DNA from: Leptospira sp.
GTDB taxonomy: Bacteria > Spirochaetota > Leptospiria > Leptospirales > Leptospiraceae
Direction of reading: 5' to 3'
DNA: 23,692 nucleotides
NCBI GenBank assembly: GCA_027533185.1
Contig: JAPZTS010000029.1
Location: 1 to 23,692 of the forward strand
Below, in pieces: positions 9,873-17,805 of this stretch. Position numbers and translations under genes: made by a program. Below the pieces are notes generated by a model. The model did not search any database and was not told where the DNA came from. It saw only the letters and a list, made by a program, of their open reading frames with translations. Position 1 is the first letter of the stretch. Each line of letters opens with the position of its first letter.

Positions 9873-10528
9873 AAACATTATTGTTAACAATTAGTCTGGT
9901 ATGCTTTTTAAGTTTTTCTTTTTGCAAGGAGAATACCCCTGATTCTAAAAAAGAAGAGCCAAAGGAATCAGAGCTTAAAGTTGAAAAGGTGGCCGATTAT
10001 ATTGACCCTAACTTTTCATTGAAAAACTACCCAGAATTCAATGGTATTTATGAAATAGTGTCAGGTGATCGATATTCTACTTTATTAGAAGATTATTTTT
10101 CTGCAGAGCTGAAAAAAAAAGGTAAGAAGGCAGCTAGTGAAATTGTAAGCGTTGGTGGGGGCGGGCGGTGTACGGAGTTTGATTTCGAAAAGAATTTACT
10201 CAGGTTCCGGATCCGGATGGAAAAATATGATCTTACTTTAAGGTTTATTTCTAAAAAAGGAGATACCTTCTACCTCACAAATTATGACCAAAGTCGATTG
10301 GTCAAGCTAAAGGTGACGGAAATTTATACAAAAAAAACGACTAACAAAGTTACCGTGAGTTTTTTTAAAATTTTATCCTTCCATCCTGAGCGAGTAATTG
10401 CCTCAGGTAGTAATATTGATTCGGAAAACTATCAAGAATGTGTCGATTTTAATGATATGGTCGAAGAAAGTACCCGTGGAATGAGTAAGGATGATTTAGG
10501 TGGTCCTGACGGTAGGGATCTAAAATAA
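9869..10528 (+). CDS. Lipoprotein coupled to the giant protein (candidate immunity protein)
   Basis: A 219-residue predicted lipoprotein. Residues 1-18 form a short signal peptide and the lipobox is SFSFC with Cys19, followed by a charged Lys/Glu linker. The mature part (about 48-219) is mixed alpha/beta with no family I recognise; a GGGG run sits near residues 96-99. Its ATG overlaps the stop of the giant gene as ATGA, so translation is almost surely coupled. Position, size and coupling are those of an immunity gene behind a polymorphic toxin. A lipid-anchored immunity protein would place the protected site in the periplasm or at a membrane surface. It could instead be an export or folding partner of the giant protein. 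No homology supports either role. Confidence 0.8.
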   Translation: MKTLLLTISLVCFLSFSFCKENTPDSKKEEPKESELKVEKVADYIDPNFSLKNYPEFNGIYEIVSGDRYSTLLEDYFSAELKKKGKKAASEIVSVGGGGRCTEFDFEKNLLRFRIRMEKYDLTLRFISKKGDTFYLTNYDQSRLVKLKVTEIYTKKTTNKVTVSFFKILSFHPERVIASGSNIDSENYQECVDFNDMVEESTRGMSKDDLGGPDGRDLK

Positions 10529-10557
10529 ATTATGAATATAGATATATTTTAGATCCC
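10515..10557. repeat. Perfect 13-bp inverted repeat at the end of the lipoprotein gene
   Basis: GGGATCTAAAATA (10515-10527) is matched exactly in inverted orientation by TATTTTAGATCCC (10545-10557), with a 17-base spacer. The left arm contains the last codons and part of the stop of the lipoprotein gene. It could fold as a transcript hairpin, but no T-run follows it, only GC-rich sequence, so it is not a standard Rho-independent terminator. It may mark the edge of an inserted cassette. Confidence 0.7.
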
Positions 10558-10611
10558 CCGCGCCACCGATCGACCAGCGAAGCGAGCGGCACGTCGGGGG
10601 AGAGCGGGATC
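10552..10611. repeat. GC-rich palindromic intergenic element
   Basis: A 60-base GC-rich island in AT-rich surroundings. It is bounded by GATCCC (10552-10557) and GGGATC (10606-10611), and also contains the inverted pair CCCCCG (10555-10560) and CGGGGG (10595-10600). The interior carries GCGAAGCGAGC. No open frame of any length runs through it. It resembles small palindromic intergenic repeats; I found no second copy in this window, so the class is uncertain. Confidence 0.5.
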
Positions 10612-10641
10612 GCATAGTCAATAGAATCAATCATCACCAAA

Positions 10642-10845
10642 CAATCGCGAGGCGCCCTAGAATTGCTTACCAACATCACCCCCGGCCTCGGTGTCACCTA
10701 CCACCCAGAAAACGGCTGGGGAGGGATGATTGGACTTGGGAATACCACAACCAACGCGAGTATCTCTTTTTCCCAAAGGGGAGATACAACGGTGCAGGGA
10801 TCCTCTCCTTTTGGGATGATTTGGCCGTGCAGGATCTTTAGGTAA
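10642..10845 (+). pseudogene. Orphan fragment of a TIGR04388-like gene (displaced remnant)
   Basis: An open frame without a convincing start (only TTG at 10663, no Shine-Dalgarno) encodes about 67 residues. The stretch from 10675 to 10803 is 95 % identical in DNA to codons 1474-1516 of the giant gene. Upstream in the same frame GALELLTN replaces the main gene's QSGMLAG, and the frame is closed by TAG at 10615. After 10803 the match stops and the frame ends 14 codons later. Because the differences from the intact copy are almost all silent, the fragment probably came from a once-functional paralogue or an older C-terminal cassette, and is not a fresh tandem duplication. It is the kind of relic left by cassette exchange in polymorphic-toxin loci. 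Unlikely to be expressed as a protein. Confidence 0.8.
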
Positions 10846-10935
10846 TTACCACAAAAAGCAAAAGATGTGGATATCCACTATAGTTGAAACGAAATCTTTG
10901 AGGTATATTGAAAGCATAGGACTTGAATCTTCCCA

Positions 10936-11679
10936 ATGAAAAACGTGCTTCTCCTTTTTTTAGTTTTAGCTGTATCCTCTGTTAATCTGATTGCGGAACC
11001 TCCCTTCCGACAAATCTCAGGAAATTTTTTCCAACTGGCTCCTCAAACAAGGGCATTACTTATGGAAACAGATAACAAAGATAAATTTGAATTCTATGAT
11101 CGCATCACGGATAAGTCTGCCTACCCATACATTGAGACAACGATCAGCTTCACTCAAAGTCCGTTTTCCTACTTTGCATTTACCTATGATGGAGAAAAGA
11201 TTGGCTACTCCACCAGAGGTGAAAAACTACAGCATTCAAAATGTTACGGGAATATCTGTCTTTTTGTAACAGATCGCAATATGTTAGGTGTTAGTAATTA
11301 CGATTCCAATTTTCAGAAAACTTCCATCTACAACGAAGAGGTATTTAAACTAAAGTTTGGACAAAATGTCGGCTTCATAGTCACTGAGAGACATCTTTAT
11401 ATTTACAATGGATTTTTAAACCAATGGAACCGTATGGGTTTGGAATCTGAGAGTATATATGCAGTGGCCAATAAAAATGACTTAGGATTGGTGGTAACTA
11501 GCAAACGAATTTTCTTTTATAAATTTCCGACCGATGAAGTTTTTGAAGTAAGTCATCCCGAAAGAAGATTTTCATCTTTTGAAATCAAAGACAATTTTAT
11601 CTTTGTGCATGCATTCGGGAGGGTCATCCAGTTTGATGCAAAGGACAACCAGACTTCAGAGATTCTACTCGATAGGTAG
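10936..11679 (+). CDS. Secreted protein of unknown function with propeller-like repeats
   Basis: A 247-residue exported protein: signal peptide of about 20 residues ending NLIA, then a mature part starting EPP. No lipobox is present. The mature region is mostly beta and contains four similar strands spaced through it, CLFVTDRNMLGVSN, GFIVTERHLYIYN, GLVVTSKRIFFYK and FIFVHAFGRVIQFD, which suggest blades of a beta-propeller or a related repeat fold. At this length it could hold only about four blades. It follows the orphan fragment after about 90 bases and runs in the same direction as the upstream lipoprotein gene. The Shine-Dalgarno is weak (an AGG about 15 bases upstream). I do not recognise the family; periplasmic location is inferred from the signal peptide. 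Confidence 0.75.
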   Translation: MKNVLLLFLVLAVSSVNLIAEPPFRQISGNFFQLAPQTRALLMETDNKDKFEFYDRITDKSAYPYIETTISFTQSPFSYFAFTYDGEKIGYSTRGEKLQHSKCYGNICLFVTDRNMLGVSNYDSNFQKTSIYNEEVFKLKFGQNVGFIVTERHLYIYNGFLNQWNRMGLESESIYAVANKNDLGLVVTSKRIFFYKFPTDEVFEVSHPERRFSSFEIKDNFIFVHAFGRVIQFDAKDNQTSEILLDR

Positions 11680-11769
11680 ATGCGACAGATGCAAGCCTAG
11701 AATCAGCACAATAGAATTTTAAAAAATTAAAAAATTGTCAGCACTGTATCCAATTCAGAACCTGAGGAA

Positions 11770-13059
11770 ATGGATTCTAAATTGGATATAGGGACATCTC
11801 TACAAAACCTAAAAATGGTTTTTAAAATTACCTCTAAGTGGGTATTTTTTGCCCTAACCATCGGTTCGGTAACTGGATCTAGTTCGGCGTTATTTTTATT
11901 TTTACTGGATACTGCCACACAATTCCGTGAAGCCAATCCTTACATTTTTTTCCTTCTTCCTTTTGCGGGTATTTTGATAGGCTATACCTATAAAACGTTT
12001 GGTTCCAATATCGCAAAAGGAAACAATCTTCTGTTAGAAGAGATCCAATCTCCCAAAAACATCATTCCCTTCCGTATGGCACCTCTTGTTTTATTTGGGA
12101 CTATCATTACACATTTGTTTGGTGGATCGGCAGGAAGAGAAGGAACCGCGGTACAGATGGGTGGTAGTCTCTCCCACCAACTTACAAAAATTTTTAAATT
12201 GGGAGAAACAGACCACAAACTTCTGATCATCTTAGGAATCAGTGGTGGTTTTGCATCCGTTTTTGGGACACCCATTGCAGGCGCTATCTTTGCATTGGAA
12301 GTCATCGTGATTGGAAGAATGAGATACGAGTTTTTGCTTCCGAGTATTTTGACTGCAGTCATTGCCAACCAAGTTTGTCATATGTATGGTACCCAACATA
12401 CAAACTATCCCATTACTTCCGAATTTGATTTCTCTTGGTCTATTGTCTGTTATGTGGTTTTGCTTGGCATTCTCTCAGGTCTTCTCTCTAGAGTATTCAC
12501 TGTATTTCTCGATGGTTTTACCCAACTTTTCCATTATTTGGTTCGTTCTGAAATTTTAAGACCGGGAATCGGTGGTCTCGTGATTGTATTTCTGTTTGTA
12601 TTTGGTCTGGAGAGTCGGTTTTTGGGGCTTGGAATTCCGACGATCAGGGAAGCCTTTCTCGTGCCTTTGCCTGGAACCGATTTCTTTACAAAATTATACA
12701 TGACTGCATTGACACTGGGATCGGGGTTTAAGGGAGGGGAGGTGACACCTCTATTTTTTATTGGCGCAACCTTCGGAAATTTTTTTGCTCAAATCTTATC
12801 TTTGCCAATCCCAACATTTGCAGCCCTAGGATTTGTTGCCATATTCGCAGGGGCAACTAACACGCCGTTAGCATGCACATTAATGGGTATAGAACTTTTT
12901 GGAGGAATACTCGCAATTCCATTAGCGATTGTTACTGCAACTGCATACATCTTTTCCGGGCATACGAGCATATATGCCTCCCAAATCATTGGAAGTCCAA
13001 AGTTATTTGCATTAGAAAAAAAGGGAAAAAGGATATCGGAAGTGAATCGGGTGAAGTAA
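11770..13059 (+). CDS. CLC-F-type fluoride/proton antiporter
   Basis: A 429-residue inner-membrane protein of the CLC family. Three motifs mark the fluoride-exporting CLC-F branch and set it apart from chloride CLCs: GNNLL at residues 84-88 (in place of GSGIP), GREGT at 122-126 (in place of GREGP) with gating Glu124, and GGEVTPLF at 322-329. Proteins of this branch exchange fluoride for protons and protect cells from fluoride. The rest is hydrophobic helices as expected, and the length is normal. GAGGAA sits directly before ATG 11770, which is unusually close; an ATT at 11734 is the only other in-frame candidate before a stop at 11728. I see no fluoride riboswitch in the 90 bases upstream. 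Older naming would call it EriC or a voltage-gated chloride channel. Confidence 0.9.
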   Translation: MDSKLDIGTSLQNLKMVFKITSKWVFFALTIGSVTGSSSALFLFLLDTATQFREANPYIFFLLPFAGILIGYTYKTFGSNIAKGNNLLLEEIQSPKNIIPFRMAPLVLFGTIITHLFGGSAGREGTAVQMGGSLSHQLTKIFKLGETDHKLLIILGISGGFASVFGTPIAGAIFALEVIVIGRMRYEFLLPSILTAVIANQVCHMYGTQHTNYPITSEFDFSWSIVCYVVLLGILSGLLSRVFTVFLDGFTQLFHYLVRSEILRPGIGGLVIVFLFVFGLESRFLGLGIPTIREAFLVPLPGTDFFTKLYMTALTLGSGFKGGEVTPLFFIGATFGNFFAQILSLPIPTFAALGFVAIFAGATNTPLACTLMGIELFGGILAIPLAIVTATAYIFSGHTSIYASQIIGSPKLFALEKKGKRISEVNRVK

Positions 13060-13105
13060 GGTGGAATGAATTTGGGGCCGGTTATCCCAACCCCAAAAAA
13101 GAAAT

Positions 13106-13414
13106 CTACTTGAGCTTTGCTGCTTCTTCTTCGTAAACTTTTGCGTCGTCTTCGAATTTTTTTGCTAATTCAAGCATCTCTTGTTTACGAGCTTCCTGGT
13201 AGACAGCCTTTCCACCTTTAGTGCCTTTTGCGAGACCACGATATTTTTCTCCAACTTCCTTATGCTGTTTTGCTACTTTCAAAAGATACTCACGGACTAC
13301 TTTTTTCTCTTCTGGTGTATTTGCTTTCTGAACTAATACTTTTTCGATATCCTCAAGAGCGAAAACTCCAGTACTAGCAAGTGCAATCAATGCCAATAAG
13401 ATTTTTCTTTTCAT
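13106..13414 (-). CDS. Small secreted helical protein, unknown function
   Basis: A 102-residue protein beginning MKRKILLALIALASTGVFA, a clear signal peptide cleaved before LEDIEK. The mature part is about 83 residues, highly charged (Lys, Glu) and predicted to be nearly all helix. I chose the ATG at 13414 over the ATG at 13426 because GAGG lies six bases before it; the upstream ATG is itself part of that site. It converges with the fluoride antiporter gene, 46 bases apart. No catalytic motif and no Cys. Probably periplasmic. Confidence 0.75.
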   Translation of the reverse strand: MKRKILLALIALASTGVFALEDIEKVLVQKANTPEEKKVVREYLLKVAKQHKEVGEKYRGLAKGTKGGKAVYQEARKQEMLELAKKFEDDAKVYEEEAAKLK

Positions 13415-13566
13415 TCTATACCTCAAATTTGTTTTAGTTTAGACAATAGATGCTGAAGGTTTTTTTAAAAAAAACTAAAAATAGCTTTTTTTACTACGAC
13501 AATTGAGAATTATATGGATTTCATTTGTTGTTTAAATTATAAGCAAATTTATTAGGATATATGCAT

Positions 13567-14706
13567 ATGAATTTTAGTTGGAATCATTCTATCATCGTTT
13601 TTGCATTAGGTTGCAAACTGTTCACCGGAACTGCAACTTCTGATCCTGACCAAACTGCTGGTGCCGTCGTTACCTTTCTTCATGGAAATGTAACAATCCG
13701 TAGCCAAAACAAAGATATCAAACCTAGCATCGGATATTTGGTCCGTACGGGAGATACGGTCATCACAGAAATTGGTGCCATCGATCTACAAACATACCGT
13801 GGTGATGTCATTCGAGTTAAAGAAAGTTCCTCCGTTGTCTTCAAAGAGTTGTCCGGGGAAAAACATTCCGCAAGTACATTGGAAGTAGCCTTCGGAAATC
13901 TTTTGGTAAAATCAAATAAACTCAAATCCAATCAGTCCTTTCAAATCAATTCCCCCACTATGGTTGCAGGTGTAAGAGGAACAGCATTCACTTTCGAATT
14001 GGAGAAGGGTGGGGTACCTAAAGTTAAAGTTTTCGAAGGAGCTGTTGCTGTTGGATACCGAAGTCCGTCCGACGTGATCAATTCCAACGAACTAGTGTCT
14101 AAAGAGACTCTCAATCGTTTTATCAAAACTCTCGAAAATTATGAAGTCGTTTTAGAACCAGGGGAAGCATCCGCCATGGATCCGAAGATCAATGAAATGA
14201 TATTTTTAATCAATTCGAAAATTGCAGAGAATAAACTAACAGATAGTGAACTGGACGGCTTTAAGGTTTCCGAAGCGGATTTACAAAAAACAGAATTTAA
14301 GGTCAGTCCAAGAGAAAATGCAGAATTAGAAACGTTAGTTTTAATCGATAAAGATTTAGTATCCAGCAAACTTTCGGAGCTGCAATCGATCACTACTCCG
14401 ACAACCGAGTTTTCGGAAAAAGTTGACTCCCTTCACGAAACAGAAAGAAAATTAGCTTTTGTTCGCATCTCCAAAGAAGCTGAGTCAAAAAAACTAGATG
14501 ATGAATCTGAAATCCAAAATCATTATAGTATATTAGAAACCATCCACAAATCCAATGGGGAAGTTCTTTCTGGTGCTATAGTTGCCCAATTGGGAGATAC
14601 ATTTATAGTTCATTCCACAAAAGGTGTTTTTGAGTTGGATGTAAACGATATCGAATACATTGAATATAAAAATTTTAAAGTGAAAACCAAAGCAAAAGCA
14701 AAGTAA
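13567..14706 (+). CDS. FecR-domain lipoprotein
   Basis: A 379-residue predicted lipoprotein. Starting at ATG 13567, where AGGAT lies eight bases upstream (the ATG at 13561 is too close), the signal peptide ends FALGC with Cys16. A FecR domain spans about residues 30-165, with the hallmark SPTMVAGVRGTAF at 129-141. Residues about 180-320 are charged and helical, and the last 50 residues (from SGAIVAQLGD) look like a small beta module. Leptospires carry many FecR-domain envelope proteins that are not linked to iron-dicitrate signalling; no sigma factor or TonB receptor is next to this one. It converges with the outer-membrane barrel gene only seven bases away, so the 3' ends of the two transcripts probably overlap. 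The ligand is unknown. Confidence 0.85.
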   Translation: MNFSWNHSIIVFALGCKLFTGTATSDPDQTAGAVVTFLHGNVTIRSQNKDIKPSIGYLVRTGDTVITEIGAIDLQTYRGDVIRVKESSSVVFKELSGEKHSASTLEVAFGNLLVKSNKLKSNQSFQINSPTMVAGVRGTAFTFELEKGGVPKVKVFEGAVAVGYRSPSDVINSNELVSKETLNRFIKTLENYEVVLEPGEASAMDPKINEMIFLINSKIAENKLTDSELDGFKVSEADLQKTEFKVSPRENAELETLVLIDKDLVSSKLSELQSITTPTTEFSEKVDSLHETERKLAFVRISKEAESKKLDDESEIQNHYSILETIHKSNGEVLSGAIVAQLGDTFIVHSTKGVFELDVNDIEYIEYKNFKVKTKAKAK

Positions 14707-14713
14707 GTAAAGA

Positions 14714-16480
14714 TTAGATTGCAAAAACAGATTGTACTGTAAAGTAACTTGCATTCTCTCTGAGATTGTATCTTTGTAAAGGATCCGATTCCAAAGGATT
14801 GTTTTTTTGGTTTCGGATCGCATCACCTGCTCTTAGGTGAGATGCACCAAACCAAATCGACATATTATCAAAAGGTGTTACTATATAGATCAAATTGATT
14901 TCCGTCGCGACATGGCTCCCCAACCTCGGACGGAAAGCATTGTTCGCCTCAGAGTTAAAAAAGTCCTCAGTGCTCGCTGTTTCCCCAGTAGCACGGCTGA
15001 CTGGCACATAATTGTTGTTATCGTAATATCCGTCTTGTAATTTGACCTTGTAATACCAATGCGGATTCAGGATAAATGTTCCATACTTTGGACTTTCGTA
15101 TTTCAAGTGAATGGAATAGTCTTTGATATTTTGCCAAAAAACGGCTCCCGAATTTCCGTTCCCAGCAAACTGAATACTTCCGCCTGCCATTCTACGCGTT
15201 GCAAATAATGGGTTGTACGTCCCTGATGAACTATCATTTCGATTGGGATCTCCCGACGCCTGGATATACTGAATTCCAATTCTCCATTCCTTGGTAGGGG
15301 AATAACCAAGTTGGGCACCAACGATATTTCCTCGATACTTCACGGGAGTTGAAAATGCTGGATCCTCCCCAGTTCTTCGATCCGTAACAAACCTTCCTTC
15401 CCGATTCAACCAATCTGTTGCAACTCTCTCTCCTGTAAAACCTGACTGCCAAGCTGCCTCTATCATCCAATCAATTTTATATCCCTCAGGTAAAGAGTTC
15501 TTGTTAGTCCGATTGGTTAGTCGGAACCCTGTCGTATTTAACTGGTCATTTTCTCTGTATGCTATGTCAGTTGCATAGGCTGGAGGATTCGTCGCACGTA
15601 ACTTTTGTTTGAATAATGAATAGTTGTAAAGATCAATTCCTAACCAATCAGCCACCTTTATGTTGTAATGTGCTCCTCCGTAATACGCATCACCTGTACC
15701 TCCAAATCGGGTAGCATTATTGGAAACAAGGCTATTTGAATTGTTTTCTGCACCTAAAACCGATCCAAATATATCAAAAGTTTGAATTTTATATTTTGCA
15801 GTAAATCGTAATGCGTCGAAGGAATTGCCATTTAAACTATCATTCCTTGCACCTAATATCCGTCCGTCGCCAAAATCTAAAATTTGCCTACCAGTTCTCA
15901 ATCTGTAAACTTGGTCCGTTGTTTTTAGATCTAAGAAGGCCTCTCGAAATCCTGTGTAATTATTTACGGGAACTTCCCTTTGTCTTGTCGTATCGTAAAC
16001 TGTGCCTGCGTTGGAAATAACTGCATACTTTTGATCAGATCCACCACTACCAGTAACTTCACCTCCCCACATCCTGACATCTTGTAGGGACAGTTTAAAG
16101 AGTAGGTTGGGTGAGATGTCACCGAGCACTATAAATTGTGTTTGGTTTACGACATTGTTCCGATTGTCTGCTGTTGACTTATCAAAATCTAAATTTCCGA
16201 TTGAATCTGCCTTGGGGCGAATCCCAAATCCGACGCGAAACCGATCCGCAAACCAAAGGTCTCTATCCTGGGAAAGAGCTTTCTTTTGCCTCGCTGTAAT
16301 CTGCAAGCTTCGCAAGTATTCTGTAGACATGTTTCCAATTTCAGGACTTTGGTACTTCTCTCGGGTTTCCTTCACTGGTTCCGCTTTCGGAGTTTCTTGC
16401 TGAACATCATCCGCAAACAATGCGAAAGATTGTAGCGAAATCAGGAAAAAAAGAATGGAATAATTGCCTTTCATACGCAT
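14714..16480 (-). CDS. Outer-membrane beta-barrel, alginate-export family-like
   Basis: A 588-residue protein with a signal peptide (about 5-24, ending ALFA) and, after a Pro/Lys/Glu-rich linker, a long series of amphipathic beta strands with aromatic girdles, typical of a large outer-membrane barrel. Features such as RVGFGIRPKAD, GFREAFLDLKTTDQVYRLRTGRQILDFGDGR and the C-terminal GSHVATEINLIYIVTPFDNM match the alginate-export porin type (Pfam Alginate_exp) as I remember it. Such proteins are channels, and leptospires are not known alginate producers, so the substrate is open. The start at 16480 has AAGGAAAAC before it; the frame stays open another 39 codons upstream but without a ribosome site. 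It ends seven bases from the FecR gene. A pair of direct repeats lies about 65-95 bases upstream of the start. Confidence 0.8.
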   Translation of the reverse strand: MRMKGNYSILFFLISLQSFALFADDVQQETPKAEPVKETREKYQSPEIGNMSTEYLRSLQITARQKKALSQDRDLWFADRFRVGFGIRPKADSIGNLDFDKSTADNRNNVVNQTQFIVLGDISPNLLFKLSLQDVRMWGGEVTGSGGSDQKYAVISNAGTVYDTTRQREVPVNNYTGFREAFLDLKTTDQVYRLRTGRQILDFGDGRILGARNDSLNGNSFDALRFTAKYKIQTFDIFGSVLGAENNSNSLVSNNATRFGGTGDAYYGGAHYNIKVADWLGIDLYNYSLFKQKLRATNPPAYATDIAYRENDQLNTTGFRLTNRTNKNSLPEGYKIDWMIEAAWQSGFTGERVATDWLNREGRFVTDRRTGEDPAFSTPVKYRGNIVGAQLGYSPTKEWRIGIQYIQASGDPNRNDSSSGTYNPLFATRRMAGGSIQFAGNGNSGAVFWQNIKDYSIHLKYESPKYGTFILNPHWYYKVKLQDGYYDNNNYVPVSRATGETASTEDFFNSEANNAFRPRLGSHVATEINLIYIVTPFDNMSIWFGASHLRAGDAIRNQKNNPLESDPLQRYNLRENASYFTVQSVFAI

Positions 16481-16543
16481 GTTTTCCTTTTTTATACGTT
16501 CTGCAATCTCCTTACTCGCGATCATTATTGTCAACAAAAAGTT

Positions 16544-16574
16544 ATTATATTGATCAAATAATTCATTATATTGA
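16544..16574 (-). promoter_or_regulatory. Phased direct repeats upstream of the barrel gene (possible operator)
   Basis: ATTATATTGA occurs at 16544-16553 and again at 16565-16574, same orientation, 21 bases apart, which is two DNA turns. On the minus strand each copy reads TCAATATAAT and so also resembles a -10 element. The pair could be a regulator site or two overlapping promoters for the gene starting at 16480. AT-rich chance similarity cannot be excluded. Confidence 0.35.
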
Positions 16575-16651
16575 AAAAATGGTGAATTTCTTCTCAAAAA
16601 ACCTCTGATTTCTCGACTGAGAACATTGGGAGTTTATATGGTTGTTGGGCT

Positions 16652-16689
16652 AAAAAAAAAGGCTCCTACCCAAAAAGAGTAGAAGCCTT
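16652..16689 (-). terminator. Rho-independent terminator of the CoA-ester lyase gene
   Basis: On the minus strand AAGGCTTCTAC pairs with GTAGGAGCCTT (11-bp stem with one mismatch, nine-base loop) and is followed by an uninterrupted T-run of nine. It lies about 45 bases after the stop of the lyase gene and separates it from the barrel gene. Confidence 0.88.
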
Positions 16690-16734
16690 CCTCGCGAATT
16701 TGAGCTCGCTATTGCAAGGAGATCGAAAGGTAGC

Positions 16735-17724
16735 TTAGCTAAAAAATCTCTTCACAACCTCGTCTGGAAGCTTTTGTCCTGTAAGTTTTGCTCTTTGCAC
16801 GAGTTCCCAGAAGTATCTGTAAGTTGCTCGGTCATGTAAGTCACCGTCGTGTTGGATGGGTCCCCATTCTGCATCTTGAGCTTTGATCAAAATATCGCAA
16901 GCGGTTTGTGTCTCAGCAAAGTTAGGTGCCATCGCGTCAAGGATAGATTGGATTTGTGCAGGGTAGATGGACCACATACGAAGGAAGCCAAATTCATCAT
17001 GAGCGCGTTTTGCATCCGCATACGTTTGGTATATATTTTTAAGATCCAAAGTTACGTTGTGAGCAGGAATCACACCATTCATAAGTGCCGCCGCAACCAT
17101 ATTTGATTTTGCACGGCGGAGTAATTCATGGTCAAACTGTCCAGGCGACTTCATACAAGATGCAGGGATTGCTCCATGGTGTCCGGAGATAAAATCCATA
17201 AGACCAAAGTCCAAAACTTGCAACCAAGGAAGTGCCGCAATTTCAAAAACATCATTTAGGGCACCGTGAGTTTCAATCAATACATGGATCGGGATTTCTC
17301 TTTTGATTCCTGCTTTTTTACATGTTTCTTGGATATAGGTGATTTGTTCTTTTACCTGACTTGCTTTTGTAGGTTTAGGGATTGTGATGTAAGCCAAAAC
17401 ATTTCCAGCACCAGGAACTAAAATATCAACGTCTTGTCTCCAGTGTTCGTTGGTGTAATCGTGGATTCGCACACCGCTCATTTTATGTTTGTTGAGCTCG
17501 GAATTTTGAATGCGAACAATCATCTCTGCATGTTCTTTTTCCTTGCCAGTTTGTGCACCGTCTTCGCAGTCCATAGTGATGTCAAAGAGACCACCCAATT
17601 TGTTTTGAAGTTCAAGGGCTTTCGTGATGAGTTTTTCGGAACCTGCAAAATGTTCACAAGCAGGGATAATGGGGAAAGGTTTTTCTCCAGCGAAAAGTGC
17701 GGATTGCGGGTGAGTCAGTGCCAT
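16735..17724 (-). CDS. HpcH/HpaI aldolase / citrate-lyase-beta-like CoA-ester lyase
   Basis: A 329-residue cytosolic enzyme of the CitE/malyl-CoA lyase superfamily, a TIM barrel that cleaves or forms C-C bonds in acyl-CoA esters using Mg2+. Visible landmarks are DCEDG (52-56), Arg86 in VRIHDY, LIETHGAL (149-156) with Glu151 as expected metal ligand, and LDFGLMDFISGHHGAIP (171-187) with Asp172. No citrate-lyase alpha or gamma gene is adjacent, so it is unlikely to be part of a citrate lyase complex; malyl-CoA, citramalyl-CoA or a related ester is the likely substrate but cannot be chosen from sequence. AAGG lies eight to ten bases before the ATG. It is divergent from the haemoglobin gene and is closed by the terminator at 16652-16689. 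Confidence 0.88.
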   Translation of the reverse strand: MALTHPQSALFAGEKPFPIIPACEHFAGSEKLITKALELQNKLGGLFDITMDCEDGAQTGKEKEHAEMIVRIQNSELNKHKMSGVRIHDYTNEHWRQDVDILVPGAGNVLAYITIPKPTKASQVKEQITYIQETCKKAGIKREIPIHVLIETHGALNDVFEIAALPWLQVLDFGLMDFISGHHGAIPASCMKSPGQFDHELLRRAKSNMVAAALMNGVIPAHNVTLDLKNIYQTYADAKRAHDEFGFLRMWSIYPAQIQSILDAMAPNFAETQTACDILIKAQDAEWGPIQHDGDLHDRATYRYFWELVQRAKLTGQKLPDEVVKRFFS

Positions 17725-17805
17725 TTAAGATACCTTTTTTCGGATTTTTTTACCAAGTTTTGCCAATTTTGCCTCCCGTCTACGAATTTACACCCAAGTT
17801 CTCTC

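Noticed and set aside
10663..10845. Treating the orphan fragment as a functional 60-residue gene
   Set aside because: It has only a TTG start without a ribosome site, no signal peptide, and ends shortly after the homology stops; a remnant explains it better.
11680..11769. Possible fluoride riboswitch ahead of the CLC-F gene
   Set aside because: The conserved crcB RNA elements are not seen, and the stretch is short and AT-rich.
13071..13097. TTTGGGG and CCCCAAA inverted pair between two convergent genes
   Set aside because: Stem of 7 with a 13-base loop and no T-run after the stem on either strand; too weak to call a terminator.
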